Shown here: positions 48,901-58,425 of the stretch, in pieces | Layout: every line of letters begins with the position of its first letter | How positions within the stretch are numbered: the first letter of the stretch is position 1 | Source of the DNA: Coniferiporia sulphurascens | Lineage: Eukaryota > Basidiomycota > Agaricomycetes > Hymenochaetales > Hymenochaetaceae | DNA length: 64,000 nucleotides | Assembly (NCBI GenBank): GCA_002794785.1 | Contig: NBBA01000001.1 | Span: 2,046,001-2,110,000 of the forward strand | Reading direction: 5' to 3' | Made by a program: the position numbers and the translations under genes | The notes under the pieces: generated by a model | Databases searched by the model: none | Told to the model about the DNA's origin: nothing | The model's input: the letters and a program-made list of their open reading frames with translations, nothing else

Positions 48901-51343
48901 CCTTCCTACAGTCCCCGGAGGACATCGCGATGGAACAGAACCACAACCCTCTTCGGGTCAAGTTCGATCTCGGGCCGCTACTGGATGGTTCGCTTAACAC
49001 CCGCTATCTGGAAGGCTTCAAGAACAGAGTTGATACTGACAAAGCGAGGCTCGAACCGTTAGTCCAAATAGACTTTGTTATCTATAGATTAAGTTGCCCA
49101 TCTCTTCTTTTCCAGCATTCTGCAAGACAAGGCCATTGCCGGGTGGATCGCTTGGCCGGCACACGTAGAATTATTCTTGGCTGCGCCGCTGGGGGAGTCC
49201 TGCCTCAAGCCGTGGGAGCCAGCGAGTCAAGAAATGATTGCTGCTGTCCGAGAAGCAGTAACCAACGAGAAATTCTGGAAGATTCTATCCGGCTATTTCG
49301 CCGAAGAAAATCATGCAGACAGTGCCGTACAGGACAATATCTCTTGCGTAAAGTCCATCTGTACGTATATACCTCTATTTTTATCGACGGGATTCCCTCT
49401 GAGTGATTCGTTTAGTCCAACTTCTGGAAGAAGAACCATTTGAGTATCTTCGACCTACTCTGGAGGAGCTAATTAATAACGTGGACCAGAATAAGCAACG
49501 AGCTGCTGCTGAGTTGATTGCAGGGGTGCTGGGCGGATCGAAACACTGGCCTACAAATGCACAAGATCATCTCTGGAACTGGCTTGTTCCTCTCTTGGGC
49601 AAAATGCTTGGTACGAATGTGAAAACCGATACGGTGCTCATATGGTCGTCATTCCTGGAGGTTAGTTAAAGGAACTTCCGACTCCCCGTAAAAGTCTTAC
49701 CTGCGCTTGTTTTAGTATATGTTCTTCAGTCGCGACCCACGTCGCATACAGCCCCTTGTAGACCACATCATGGAGAGCTTTAAGACATGCGATTTCAACG
49801 GAGAGCTATCATTCAATGCGGTCAAGATCGCTTCGTTCACTCGTGCCTTCTATGAGGAACTTGGTTGGAGGTCATCCGCATGGATGGACGAAATACTTGA
49901 CCGGTACTGGCTCGAACTTAACAACGAACATGATGAAGTCCGCGCTTATATTGCCGACGCTCTTGAGTTCTCAAGCAAAGTAAAGGTACGAACGCGGATT
50001 GGTTTGCAAGAAATACGTCTAATGTTCTCCGTAGTGGCAGCCAAAGCCATCTATCCCTCGTCCGGAGGTATTCGTTCGGGAGTGCAGGGTACTACCCGCT
50101 GAACACGATATCATGGATATAAGGGGGGCGTACCACAGTGCGCGCGTGAAAGAACTCGTCGAAGACTTCAAGATTTGGCGACAGGAACGGACTCCAGGAG
50201 CGAGGGCGTTCCAATCCAAGTACGACAGAGTGGGCGTGACGGTCTGCAAATGGCTGTACCAGGCAGTACACGACATTCAGGCTAGCTCCGTGTTTGACTA
50301 TATTCTGCCCTTGATGGTGAGTTCGGCCCACACAAACGTGTCAACAACTTCTTATTTTACCCGACAGCCTGAGTTGTTCAGGTTTAGCGAAGGTATTTGA
50401 TCCTTTCAACTTGGAACCTTACTTGCTCCTGACTGGCATTCAGTCAACGACAACGACGACCTTTCAAGACGGGCGAGCAATTTGCTAGTTCGTATGTGTG
50501 GCGTGGTGCCTCCTAGACCGCTCGTCAACCCTTTGATCGACGCCATATTTGACACGATCAGAACTTCACCCGTGAGTACCCTAACTATCACGGGACATCA
50601 CCTACTCATGCGCTTTTCAGTCTTGGAGGGTGCGACTGAAAGCACTTCCCCTCCTTCAAAGTGAGGTTTTATTTTTGTCCAACTTCAATCTTAAATTTTA
50701 ATTCTCTGCTCTCAGTATTCTACTTCCGCCAATTGCCTTTAATATCTGAAGCAAAGGTCCTTGAGATCTTGGAAGTAATTTGCAGATGCCTTGACGACGA
50801 AAATGTCGAAGTCCGCGAAATGGCGGCGACGTAAGTCCAGTATATTCTCAAATCAAGCACTTTGCTAAATTCTATCATCAGCACGCTGTCCGGCATACTC
50901 CGTGTATCCCCACGACACAGCGTAATCACACTCAAAGATCGCTTCGTGAGGCTCGTACGGGCGCATGAACTGCCTGTAAGGGGCAGTCCAGGCTACGCAG
51001 CAGCGCTGCGCAAGCGGCATGCTGCCATCTTGGGCATCTGCGCGCTTGTGGATTCGTTCCCGTACACGGTGGAGTCGTGGATGCCGTCGCTGCTGACGGA
51101 CGTGCTCGCGGAGCACACGTACGACCCGACGCCTGTGTCGACGGCCGTGCGCCGCTGCGCGAGCAGCTTCAAGAAGACGCACCATGATACGTGGCATGAG
51201 GACGTGAAGCGGTTCAGCGACGACCAGCTCTCTGCTTTATCGGCGCTGTTGACCGGGTCGTCTTATTGTGAGATCACACCGCTATTAGTGGGGTTTCTTC
51301 TGGATGGGGCTAACATTACGTTTTATTTATTTCAGACGCTTGA
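42984..51343 (+). CDS. BLM10: Proteasome activator Blm10/PA200
   Basis: Forty-one exons, about 2020 aa: 42984-43264, 43325-43567, 43661-43778, 43806-44184, 44239-44340, 44400-44671, 44734-44776, 44828-44868, 44937-45269, 45328-45345, 45399-45753, 45823-46125, 46184-46214, 46272-46284, 46343-46517, 46564-46622, 46664-46784, 46836-46878, 46936-47040, 47093-47282, 47339-47388, 47457-47543, 47601-47713, 47764-47774, 47839-47886, 47936-48050, 48100-48176, 48229-48268, 48321-48505, 48562-48723, 48852-49057, 49116-49360, 49416-49660, 49716-49985, 50035-50316, 50368-50392, 50444-50571, 50621-50660, 50716-50830, 50882-51267, 51336-51343. It caps the 20S proteasome and opens its gate, mainly in the nucleus. 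Family segments include FFHPAAIDEMLETFL, SLTTGPSVDNQAGFEIGRLR, TLTHTYPLENKFVNP and VWPRAVLVRR. The last exon yields the C-terminus Tyr-Tyr-Ala that docks on the proteasome. The small exons near 46272 and 47764 are least sure. The introns at 46285 and 48051 use GC donors. Confidence 0.92.
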
Positions 51344-51774
51344 CGGCGGACTAAAAAAAGTAACGAGATGAACTAATTAGAAAATTGTATAAAAAATGAC
51401 CTTGGACAGTATTGGTGTCGAAACACATGTAAAATACTATGCAGTATGATGTTTCTTGTTTACGTATTTTTGTCTCCAGTGTCGGGCTTGCCGACCGCAT
51501 TGTTTGGATGCTACATGCATTTCGTTTCTGCGTACAGAGCGATAGAATTGCATTCGGACTAAGGTATGTGAGGAGGTTCGAGAGGACGTAATAAACATGC
51601 AACAAACAGTCCCGTATCATCAGAGATATTGAGCCGCCCGATCAGAGGGAAATGGTATACCATGAGGGAAAGGAGGGGAGGGGTGGGAAGAGAGGCGTAA
51701 TTTGAAACAGAGGACTAGCAGTAATAGCACAACGTAATAAACTTGTGGTACTTTCAGAGGCGAAGAAGCATTAG
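51344..51774. other. Convergent 3' gap between BLM10 and the HIT gene
   Basis: Two 3' UTRs, AT-rich near 51360-51460. No other feature seen. Confidence 0.5.
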
Positions 51775-53179
51775 CTACGAAGCGGCGGGCGAGAGTAGAT
51801 TACCGCCCGAGCTTAGCGACGAGCCTGGCTGAGTCTCGAGGCCTGGACTCGCCGCGTTATTCAGGAAGGTGCTTCGCGTCGGCGTTGGCGTGGGGGATCG
51901 AATGGGCGAGAGAACGACTGCGGCGTTGAGGTCGAGATGCGACGGCGCAGCGAGCCGTGCGGGAGGCGCAGGCGAGGGTGTGAGGTTAGCTAGGCGGGGC
52001 CGGCCACCCGCCTCGATGTCTGCCGCAAGTCCGGTCTCGGTCGTCTCGAGACCGTTGGCGGTCCCGCTACGGGCGCCCGCAGAGGGTATACTATCGATCG
52101 GGGCGGAAGAGCGGTTTGCGTACCCCGATTTGACACGGTTGTTCGTGCTGTCTTCGCTGGAAGGGAACACACGTCAGAATTGAAAGAGGATCGGAAGCAG
52201 TAGTGATGGGGACAAGGAGCCAGATGGCCCGAGCCGACCGAGCGTTATATAATGCATTATGCCGGGGTAACAAAAATGAAATAAAGCAGGGAAGGAAGGG
52301 AAATGGGGAAGGACGTGATACGCTTTCAGCGCTAGAAGGGAAATGGAAGACGACGAGCGCACGGACAAACACGCGAGAAGAACGTACCGAATCTCTGCGA
52401 TGAGGTCCTCGACGGCGTACCAGGCAAGCGGGCCGTATGCGACTGAGCGCCACCAACTGCAAAGGTCTGCAGGCGCCACGTATGCGTGCGCATGGAGGTG
52501 GTCCTTGACGGGTATCTGACCGTCCTTCCAGGGAGGCGTGATGAAACCGACGCGGAACTGCGACTGCGAAGGGTCGCGCGATAGAGGCGCGGAGGCGGAG
52601 GCGAGTGGTGGGGGGGAGGTGGACGTGGGTGAGGTAAATCGTCGGCTAGCTAGCGAGGAAGAGGAAACCGGCGTCGCGCTGGGCGAGGAAGGCGGGCCGG
52701 CGATCTGGGAGAGGAAACGGTGGGCGAGTGAACGAAGAGAGATGAGGAGGGGGACGTCGCTGGTGGACTATGAACACGACTCCTTTAGCTGCATTTCGAC
52801 CAACAAGACTATCAGAGAACTCACGAGCATGTACAACGATGGGACATGTAGACTGGGGGAGCGCATTCGTTCGTCAGTAAAAATAAACTATGAATCAATT
52901 TATGGTAACGCACTTGAAGGCAATGATGATATGCCCGTTGCTCGACACCGGATGGGCGCGCTCACGGTACACGGTGAAGTTGTCGTCGCGCCAGAGGACC
53001 TCGGGGGTATCATCGATTGCACTCCCCGCGCGCATTGACGACCGACGCTGGATGCGTTGAATGGTCGGCGAGCCCTGTGAGCTCGCTTGTGGAGAGAAAA
53101 GTGGGGAGTTGGGGGCACTGTGGATGGCACGGCTGACGATGCCGCACATTGGGCAGCCGCTCTTGCTGGGGAAGTCCAT
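51775..53179 (-). CDS. HIT-domain protein with long disordered tail
   Basis: Four exons: 53179-52914, 52852-52825, 52767-52388, 52156-51775, giving 351 aa. HIT proteins are nucleotide-binding hydrolases or transferases. A Cys pair (GCPMCGIV) at residues about 8-11 could bind zinc. The strands LWRDDNFTVYRE and NGHIIIAFNLHVPS lead to the histidine triad DHLHAHAYV (His188, 190, 192). Between these parts is a Ser/Pro-rich insert of about 50 residues, and the last 125 residues are Ser/Pro-rich and disordered. The next helix (WWRSVAYGPLAWYAVEDLI) follows directly, which suits an aprataxin/HINT-like fold; the exact subfamily is not clear. The 28-nt second exon restores the HIT beta strand. It is divergent from TRAX, 356 bp away. 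Confidence 0.88.
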
Positions 53180-53535
53180 GGGTGTTGAGCTCGCTGCAGC
53201 GAGCGCGTGTGTTGTTATGGGTGGGCGGATTCGCTTGTGCCGCTTGGAGATGTTGGGCTAAGCGTATGTCGGTGACTAACGGCGAATGGCGAAGCCAGGA
53301 AGGTCTTGGCACTACGAGAATGGTATGTAATGTCAGACAATCGGACGCTGTTGCCTGCGGGCGTCGTCGCCGCTGTGGACGTTGCGGGCGGGGGGCGAGT
53401 AGACAAACGGTCGGCAAGGAGAGAGAAAGAAATCCGCAGCCGTATGGTCCGCGAGTGCACGAAGCTATAATTAGGTCTCCTCGTCCTAGTCCTCAGCGTC
53501 CTGGCCCCGCAGCATGTAATCACTGCTCAACACTC
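53180..53535. promoter_or_regulatory. Divergent promoter between the HIT and TRAX genes
   Basis: 356 bp between two start codons on opposite strands. The open frames crossing it are shadows of GC-rich promoter sequence. No element assigned. Confidence 0.5.
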
Positions 53536-54630
53536 ATGACGACCACGACCACCCTCAGCACGCCCGACGCCGTCCTGCACACCTTCGGTGTCTTCAGCGA
53601 GGAGCTCGACAAGCACAATGACCGGCGGGAACGGCTCGTCAAGGTCTGGCTCTTTGAAACTCCAGACTCCCCCACCTGCACTCGGACTCGCAGCGCAGCG
53701 CAGGATTTCGACTGACACGCTTTGCTCTGGCAGACCAGCCGGGACGTCACCATCCTCTCCAAGAGGATCATCTTCCTCCTCCACCGCCTCGCCTCCGACT
53801 CCGACTCTGCCGCACCCGACGCGCAGGCGACCCTCAAGGATGCCGTCGCGCAGGGCCGGCACAAGCTCGCAGAGGTGCAGAAGCTCTTCCGCGGGATGCG
53901 CGACGACCTCGCAGACGGGCTGTTCTGGCGCTACCAAAGCGCGGTGTCGCCCGGTCTGCAAGAGTACATCGAGGCACTCGCGTTCGCGCACTACCTCGAG
54001 CACGACGCGTTGATTACATTCGAGCAGGTGCAGGCGTCGCTCGGCGACGAGCACGGCGTGGTGCGCCACCCCCTTTGCGCTGCTATATTGCTCATTGTGT
54101 ATTTATCTACTTTGCGAGTACGCCAGTACTTTCCCCTTCCGTTAGAAGAGTATCTGCTCGGCGTGTCGGACCTCACGGGTGAGCTCATGCGCTTTGCGAT
54201 CACTGCGATTGGGCGGCGCGGCGGGCGGACGAAAGCGCGTGAAGTGAGTAACTTTGTACGGAACTGCAAGGCTGGTGGGTGTTGTTTGCTCTCCGTGGCC
54301 TGTGGCGCGACGTTTCGCCCACACCTTTGCACGACAGACTTTGACGGGTTCACGCCGTACGTGAAGAACCTAGGCAAGAAGCAGGCGGTGACGGCGCAGT
54401 CGCTGCTCAAAATTGAAGACGGTGGGTGCTCTCAGGTTGAGTATATGCGCAGCGGAGTGACAGCGTTAGCAGCGGCGTATGCAATCGCGGTGAGGGCGTC
54501 CGAGTATGGAGACTCTGAAGAGATGCTGGATGCAATTGTAGGGCGGTGTGTATCGGACGTGAGAAGGAAGCAAGGGCGAACAGAGGGACAGGATGGGGAG
54601 GCGTCAGACTACATGTACGAAGAATACTAG
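53536..54630 (+). CDS. Translin-associated factor X (TRAX) homologue
   Basis: Five exons: 53536-53643, 53734-54060, 54127-54274, 54338-54421, 54473-54630, giving 274 aa. TRAX and translin form the C3PO endoribonuclease, with TRAX the catalytic subunit. The start of exon 2 (KTSRDVTILSKRIIFLLHR) is the family signature. The catalytic acidic residues are present: Glu113 and Glu116 in LQEYIEALAF, and Asp160 and Glu164 in VSDLTGELMRF. C-terminal helices follow as in the family, and a short acidic tail (SDYMYEEY) ends it. The length and residues favour TRAX over translin. No translin gene is in the window. Confidence 0.92.
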
Positions 54631-55241
54631 GGGCTGGTAATAGAATGTTGGCAACTTGATAGATCACACGGGGAGTAGTGCGGCAGAGAAAGGGGCGCCG
54701 ACCAGGTAATTGTGAGTCGGGCAGGGGTTACCATCAGTCGGCGCAGAAGCATCGAAGAAAAAGAGAGAAAAAAGAGGGACAATAGGAATACAAAGTGAGT
54801 AAGGAGGGGATGAGAGGAATAGGAAGGAGAACAAGAGGCAGCGCGGGTGGCGTGAACAAGCAGCGGCGAACACGGTAAGCGGAGGACAACAACAATAGCA
54901 CGACCCCCCAAAGAGAAAAACAAAAGTGGCCGCACGATAAAAAGGCTCAGCGAGCATGGCAGTAGACATTCACCCAGCCAGCCAGCCAGCGCCGCCGCCG
55001 TCCTATCTCTTGTGAGTGCAAGTCTCTTTTGCGAGCGCAGTCCAGTGCTAACGTCGTCTGCAGTCGTTTCTCTTCGTATGTAAGCAGCTGCTGTCAGCCG
55101 CAAAGTACTATAGCATATACTGACGGCCGTCCAGCAGTCATCCCCAATCGCAGGCCGATCACCCTCTCCTCCTTCAGCACACGCTTGACGCCCTTTTAAG
55201 CCCCCTTCGTCCCATCCCCTTGCACTCACTCTCCCACTACA
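54631..55241. other. Intergenic gap with AG-rich sequence
   Basis: TRAX 3' UTR and the upstream region of the BTG/Tob-like gene, with a small CCAG repeat (54974-54990). The long minus-strand frame over 54627-55643 is antisense to the BTG-like gene. No RNA gene seen. Confidence 0.45.
54974..54990 (+). repeat. CCAG tetranucleotide repeat followed by a GCC tract
   Basis: Four copies of CCAG, followed directly by about three GCC units, in the leader of the BTG/Tob-like gene. Confidence 0.8.
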
Positions 55242-56198
55242 ATGGCCCTCTCCTCCACCAGCCTCGCCGTCTCCGTCGCACACGCAGTCACCTACCTCAC
55301 CCGCCCGCTCGCCGCCGTGCTCGCCGCCCACTCCCTCACAAGGCTCCAGGCCGCCCTCGAGGCAAACCTCGCTGCGGCTTACGTCGCCACTTGGGTCCCC
55401 TCTGAGCCCGCTCGCGGATCCGGCCGCCGCGTCCTCACCTTCACCCCTGGCGCCCTGCCCCCGCGCCCCGTCTACAAGGCCTGCGTCGCAGCAGCCGTCG
55501 ACTGGACACAGTGGAGCCGTCTCCTCGGCGGATACGAGTTCGACCTCGTCGTCGACCCCGGTTGCGTCGCCGTTCGCCTCGGGAGCCAGTGGGGTTCGCG
55601 CCTTGTTACCGTCTGGGCCAATGCACCAGCCCCCCGTGCACAACTCAACGCCACAGGGTCACGTCCAGCAAGTCTCCTCATCCCGCAACCCCAGCCACAG
55701 TCGGTTGCCGTGCCGGCGTTCCGCGAGCCCGAGGCAGACTCCCAGTTCCTCATCGAGGCTGACAAGAAGGACGACGAAGAGCTCTTCTCCATGCTCGCTG
55801 CCGCCATGAGTTCCCTCACCTGGCGCACTCCCGTCGTCTCCGAGTTCCCCGCAGATGTCATGGATGGCGCAGAGAAGGTGCCCGCTGCTACTGCACGCAC
55901 CACCATGGGCCACTCGCGTTCGTCCTCGCGCTCGTCTGTGACGTCCAGCTCTGCACTTTCGTTTTTCTCCGATGAGTCCGTGTCCTCGTGCGCCTCGCTC
56001 TCTTCCGTATCCACGACCATGTCCTCCGCTGCGCCGAAGCGCTCGCGCGCATCTCGTGTCTACATCGACACGTCCAAGACTGAGGTGACTCCCTACGACG
56101 GCGGCAAAACGACGGTGCTCACAGGTGGCGTCATGCTCGGCGCCGCACCCGCGAAGAACTCGCGTGCCGCCGCAGGTCGCAAGACGAACCGCTTCTGA
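55242..56198 (+). CDS. BTG/Tob-like (anti-proliferative domain) protein
   Basis: One exon, 318 aa. The N-terminal 125 residues fit the BTG domain order: helical start (AVTYLTRPLAAVL ... LTRLQAALEANL), then YVATWVPSEPARGSGRRVL, which matches the W-P-x-KP-x-GSG-x-R pattern, VYKACVAAAVDW, WSRLLGGYEFDLVVDPGCVAV, which resembles the WVDPFEVS strand, and VRLGS. Metazoan BTG/Tob proteins recruit Ccr4-Caf1 deadenylases. The rest is Ser-rich and disordered (HSRSSSRSSVTSSSALSF). No intron was found, which is unusual among its neighbours. The similarity is by pattern, not alignment. Confidence 0.7.
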   Translation: MALSSTSLAVSVAHAVTYLTRPLAAVLAAHSLTRLQAALEANLAAAYVATWVPSEPARGSGRRVLTFTPGALPPRPVYKACVAAAVDWTQWSRLLGGYEFDLVVDPGCVAVRLGSQWGSRLVTVWANAPAPRAQLNATGSRPASLLIPQPQPQSVAVPAFREPEADSQFLIEADKKDDEELFSMLAAAMSSLTWRTPVVSEFPADVMDGAEKVPAATARTTMGHSRSSSRSSVTSSSALSFFSDESVSSCASLSSVSTTMSSAAPKRSRASRVYIDTSKTEVTPYDGGKTTVLTGGVMLGAAPAKNSRAAAGRKTNRF

Positions 56199-57161
56199 GC
56201 GCCGCACACGCCTTTCCCTCCCTTCTGCACTTGACATCCGTTTTTTCACGAGAAGACCACGACGGCTCCGTTCACGACACCTGACACATTTTCCCGGGCT
56301 CCGCATTGCATCGCATCACATCGACGACACATAACTGTATACGTACCCTACTTTGTCAATATTCTTCCTAATTTTCTGTGCATTTTCCCTTCCTCCTACT
56401 TCATCCATTGTTTCTTCAAAAACACAGCATGTGCCATTTTGTTTCCACTATCTTGTTCCACTAAAGGGGCGTAAACGACGGCCGCCTACCCGGTGTAGCA
56501 TTTTTAACGAATCGAATCTGTCATTATTTCTTTTCATTTTCATTTTCATCTTTACATTTATCATTTAGGGACTCTTGTGGCACACATACATTGCATGTTA
56601 ATATGACTTCATCTTTTTTCTTCATCTGAATATATGCGTCTTCATCACGTGCGCGTTCGTCCCAGTACCAACACTTCCGAGTGCCTTTTTTCCCCTCTCA
56701 ACCAGCACGACGACGACGGACAGCCGGATGCAAGTAATACCGCTCTCCTGTCTCTCACCGGACACGTCTCTTCGGGGAGGTGTTGTGGCTAGGGGCTGGC
56801 AGAGCACGAATCTGCAGGAATGTTCCGGGATCGCCTCGCCTTGAGTTCGGACGGCTTACGGCGGAGACGCGATGGGCCGCCCGAAATTAGGTCGAGGGAC
56901 ATGCATGATATGCGTTGCGGTTGATAATGGGGAAACGGAGGCGGATAGAGCGTCGGTCTTGCATGATGTGTACTGTATATGAATTGCTATGAGATATGCG
57001 CGGGTTGTGGTCGGTAGATGAGCTCGGAATCTCGGATGGCTGAACACGCCCGGGACGCATGTCTGGAGACTGGAACTGCCCCTCGACTTTTTACTTACAC
57101 GCACACCGCGTCCAGTGCATGCTCTCTGTCCATCGTCTTCTCTGCTCGACGTCCAGCTGCA
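56199..57161. other. Intergenic gap with T-rich 3' sequence
   Basis: 3' UTR of the BTG-like gene (T-rich 56340-56620, with a CATTTT repeat near 56535) and the promoter of the DinB-like gene. The frame of that gene stays open up to an ATG at 57018, so the gap may be shorter. No other gene supported. Confidence 0.5.
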
Positions 57162-58079
57162 ATGCAGTTGTCCTGCGCCCCGTCTTCCTCTTCCTCGGCA
57201 TCCCCGGGGTCCGCACCCGGCGCCAAACAGATCGCAAATGACGCCTGTGCACGCACAAATGGCGATGCTGGCACAGATATGGATGGTGATTCCGATGCTG
57301 AACATACCCCGCTCGAGAACCTCGTCGCTGTATCCGTCACCGTCCTCCGTCAGGCGATCGCCCTCGTGAATGACAGCCTCATAGAGGACGCTCAGCTCAC
57401 GTATGTATCCAAGTACATACCTGGCTCGACCATCGGTACCGTCCCCCGCTAAGCCGTTATACTCTTCTCTTGCTTACGTTGGCCATGACGCTAGGGAAGC
57501 ACCTAAGACACGCACGCGACCACTTTTCGCTGCTGCTCGACAGCGTAGATGCTGCGTCGGGCGCGGCCGTGCATGAGCTATGCTACGATGTCCGCGCGCG
57601 CGGCACACCCATGGAAGGCAGCCGCGCCGCTGCGTCCGGTGCGCTCGAGGAGTGCATCGCGCGTCTGTTGCATATCGGTCCGCAGGCGCGGATGGACGCG
57701 CCGCTCACGCTGAACGCAGTCACACCGCACATGCAGGTGTTCTCGACGAGCTTTGGACGGGAGGTGCGTCTATTTCAGTTTCGACCGAGAATAGTGTACT
57801 AATAGTGCTATTTTCAGTTGTGGTTCGCGGCGCTCCATGCTGTTCACCACTGGTCGATGGTGAGGTTTTCAGTTGTGCTTTTCCGTAAAACATTCGCTAA
57901 CTTGCGTGTAGGTCCGAGTTATTGCTGGTGAACTTGTGAGCTCTTTCGAGGTCCTCTCCGGGAGCAGGTGAGACTAATTGTTTTGATAGAATATACAACT
58001 GGACGACTCCTTCGGGATCGCGCCTTCGACACTTGTCTACCATGGGACGGAGGGTCCTTTGGGAAAATCGAAAATCTAG
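57162..58079 (+). CDS. DinB-like helical-bundle protein
   Basis: Five exons: 57162-57435, 57495-57763, 57818-57859, 57912-57935, 57990-58079, giving 232 aa; an earlier in-frame ATG at 57018 would give 280 aa. After a Ser-rich N-terminus comes NDSLIEDAQLTYVSKYIPGS with IGKHLRHARDHFSLLL, then the second part ELWFAALHAVHHWSMVRVIA. The spaced His residues (HLRHARDH and HAVHH) match the metal-binding pattern of DinB-like four-helix proteins, common in fungi with unknown roles. The C-terminal exon keeps FGIAPSTLVYH, which I take as family-conserved. Exon 4 is only 24 nt. Enzymatic activity is not shown by the sequence. Confidence 0.75.
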
Positions 58080-58425
58080 CATTAATATTACCAGTAGACG
58101 CTTTTCAGCTGCCCCGGATTCCTTGGGTGCCTCGACCCTACCCTTTTTATGTATTACTTTCGAATCTGCTCAGCTGTGTTTGTTATTCGTACATCCGCGC
58201 ACTTTTAATCCAAGCAACATCTCTACTGCTTGAAAGAAGAAGGAAAAAAATAAACAGGATTAGAAATTATTGAGCGGGGTTACAGTATCCATCTGAGATT
58301 CTTTTTAAGTACGCAGATCACTCGTACACATGTATCTATTTATAGTGCCGTCTTCTACCTCGGATTACTATTTACTTCTCGGGGGCGGCTGTTCTTGTCC
58401 CCGCCACATTTGCATACAACTGAAC
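58080..58425. other. Intergenic gap, RPD3 promoter
   Basis: 346 bp between the DinB-like gene and RPD3 on the same strand. A TATTTATA-like stretch lies at 58336-58345. No other feature. Confidence 0.45.

Noticed and set aside
54627..55643. 338-codon open frame on the minus strand
   Set aside because: Antisense to the intronless BTG/Tob-like gene and TRAX end; low-complexity Gly/Glu composition from GC-rich codons on the other strand.
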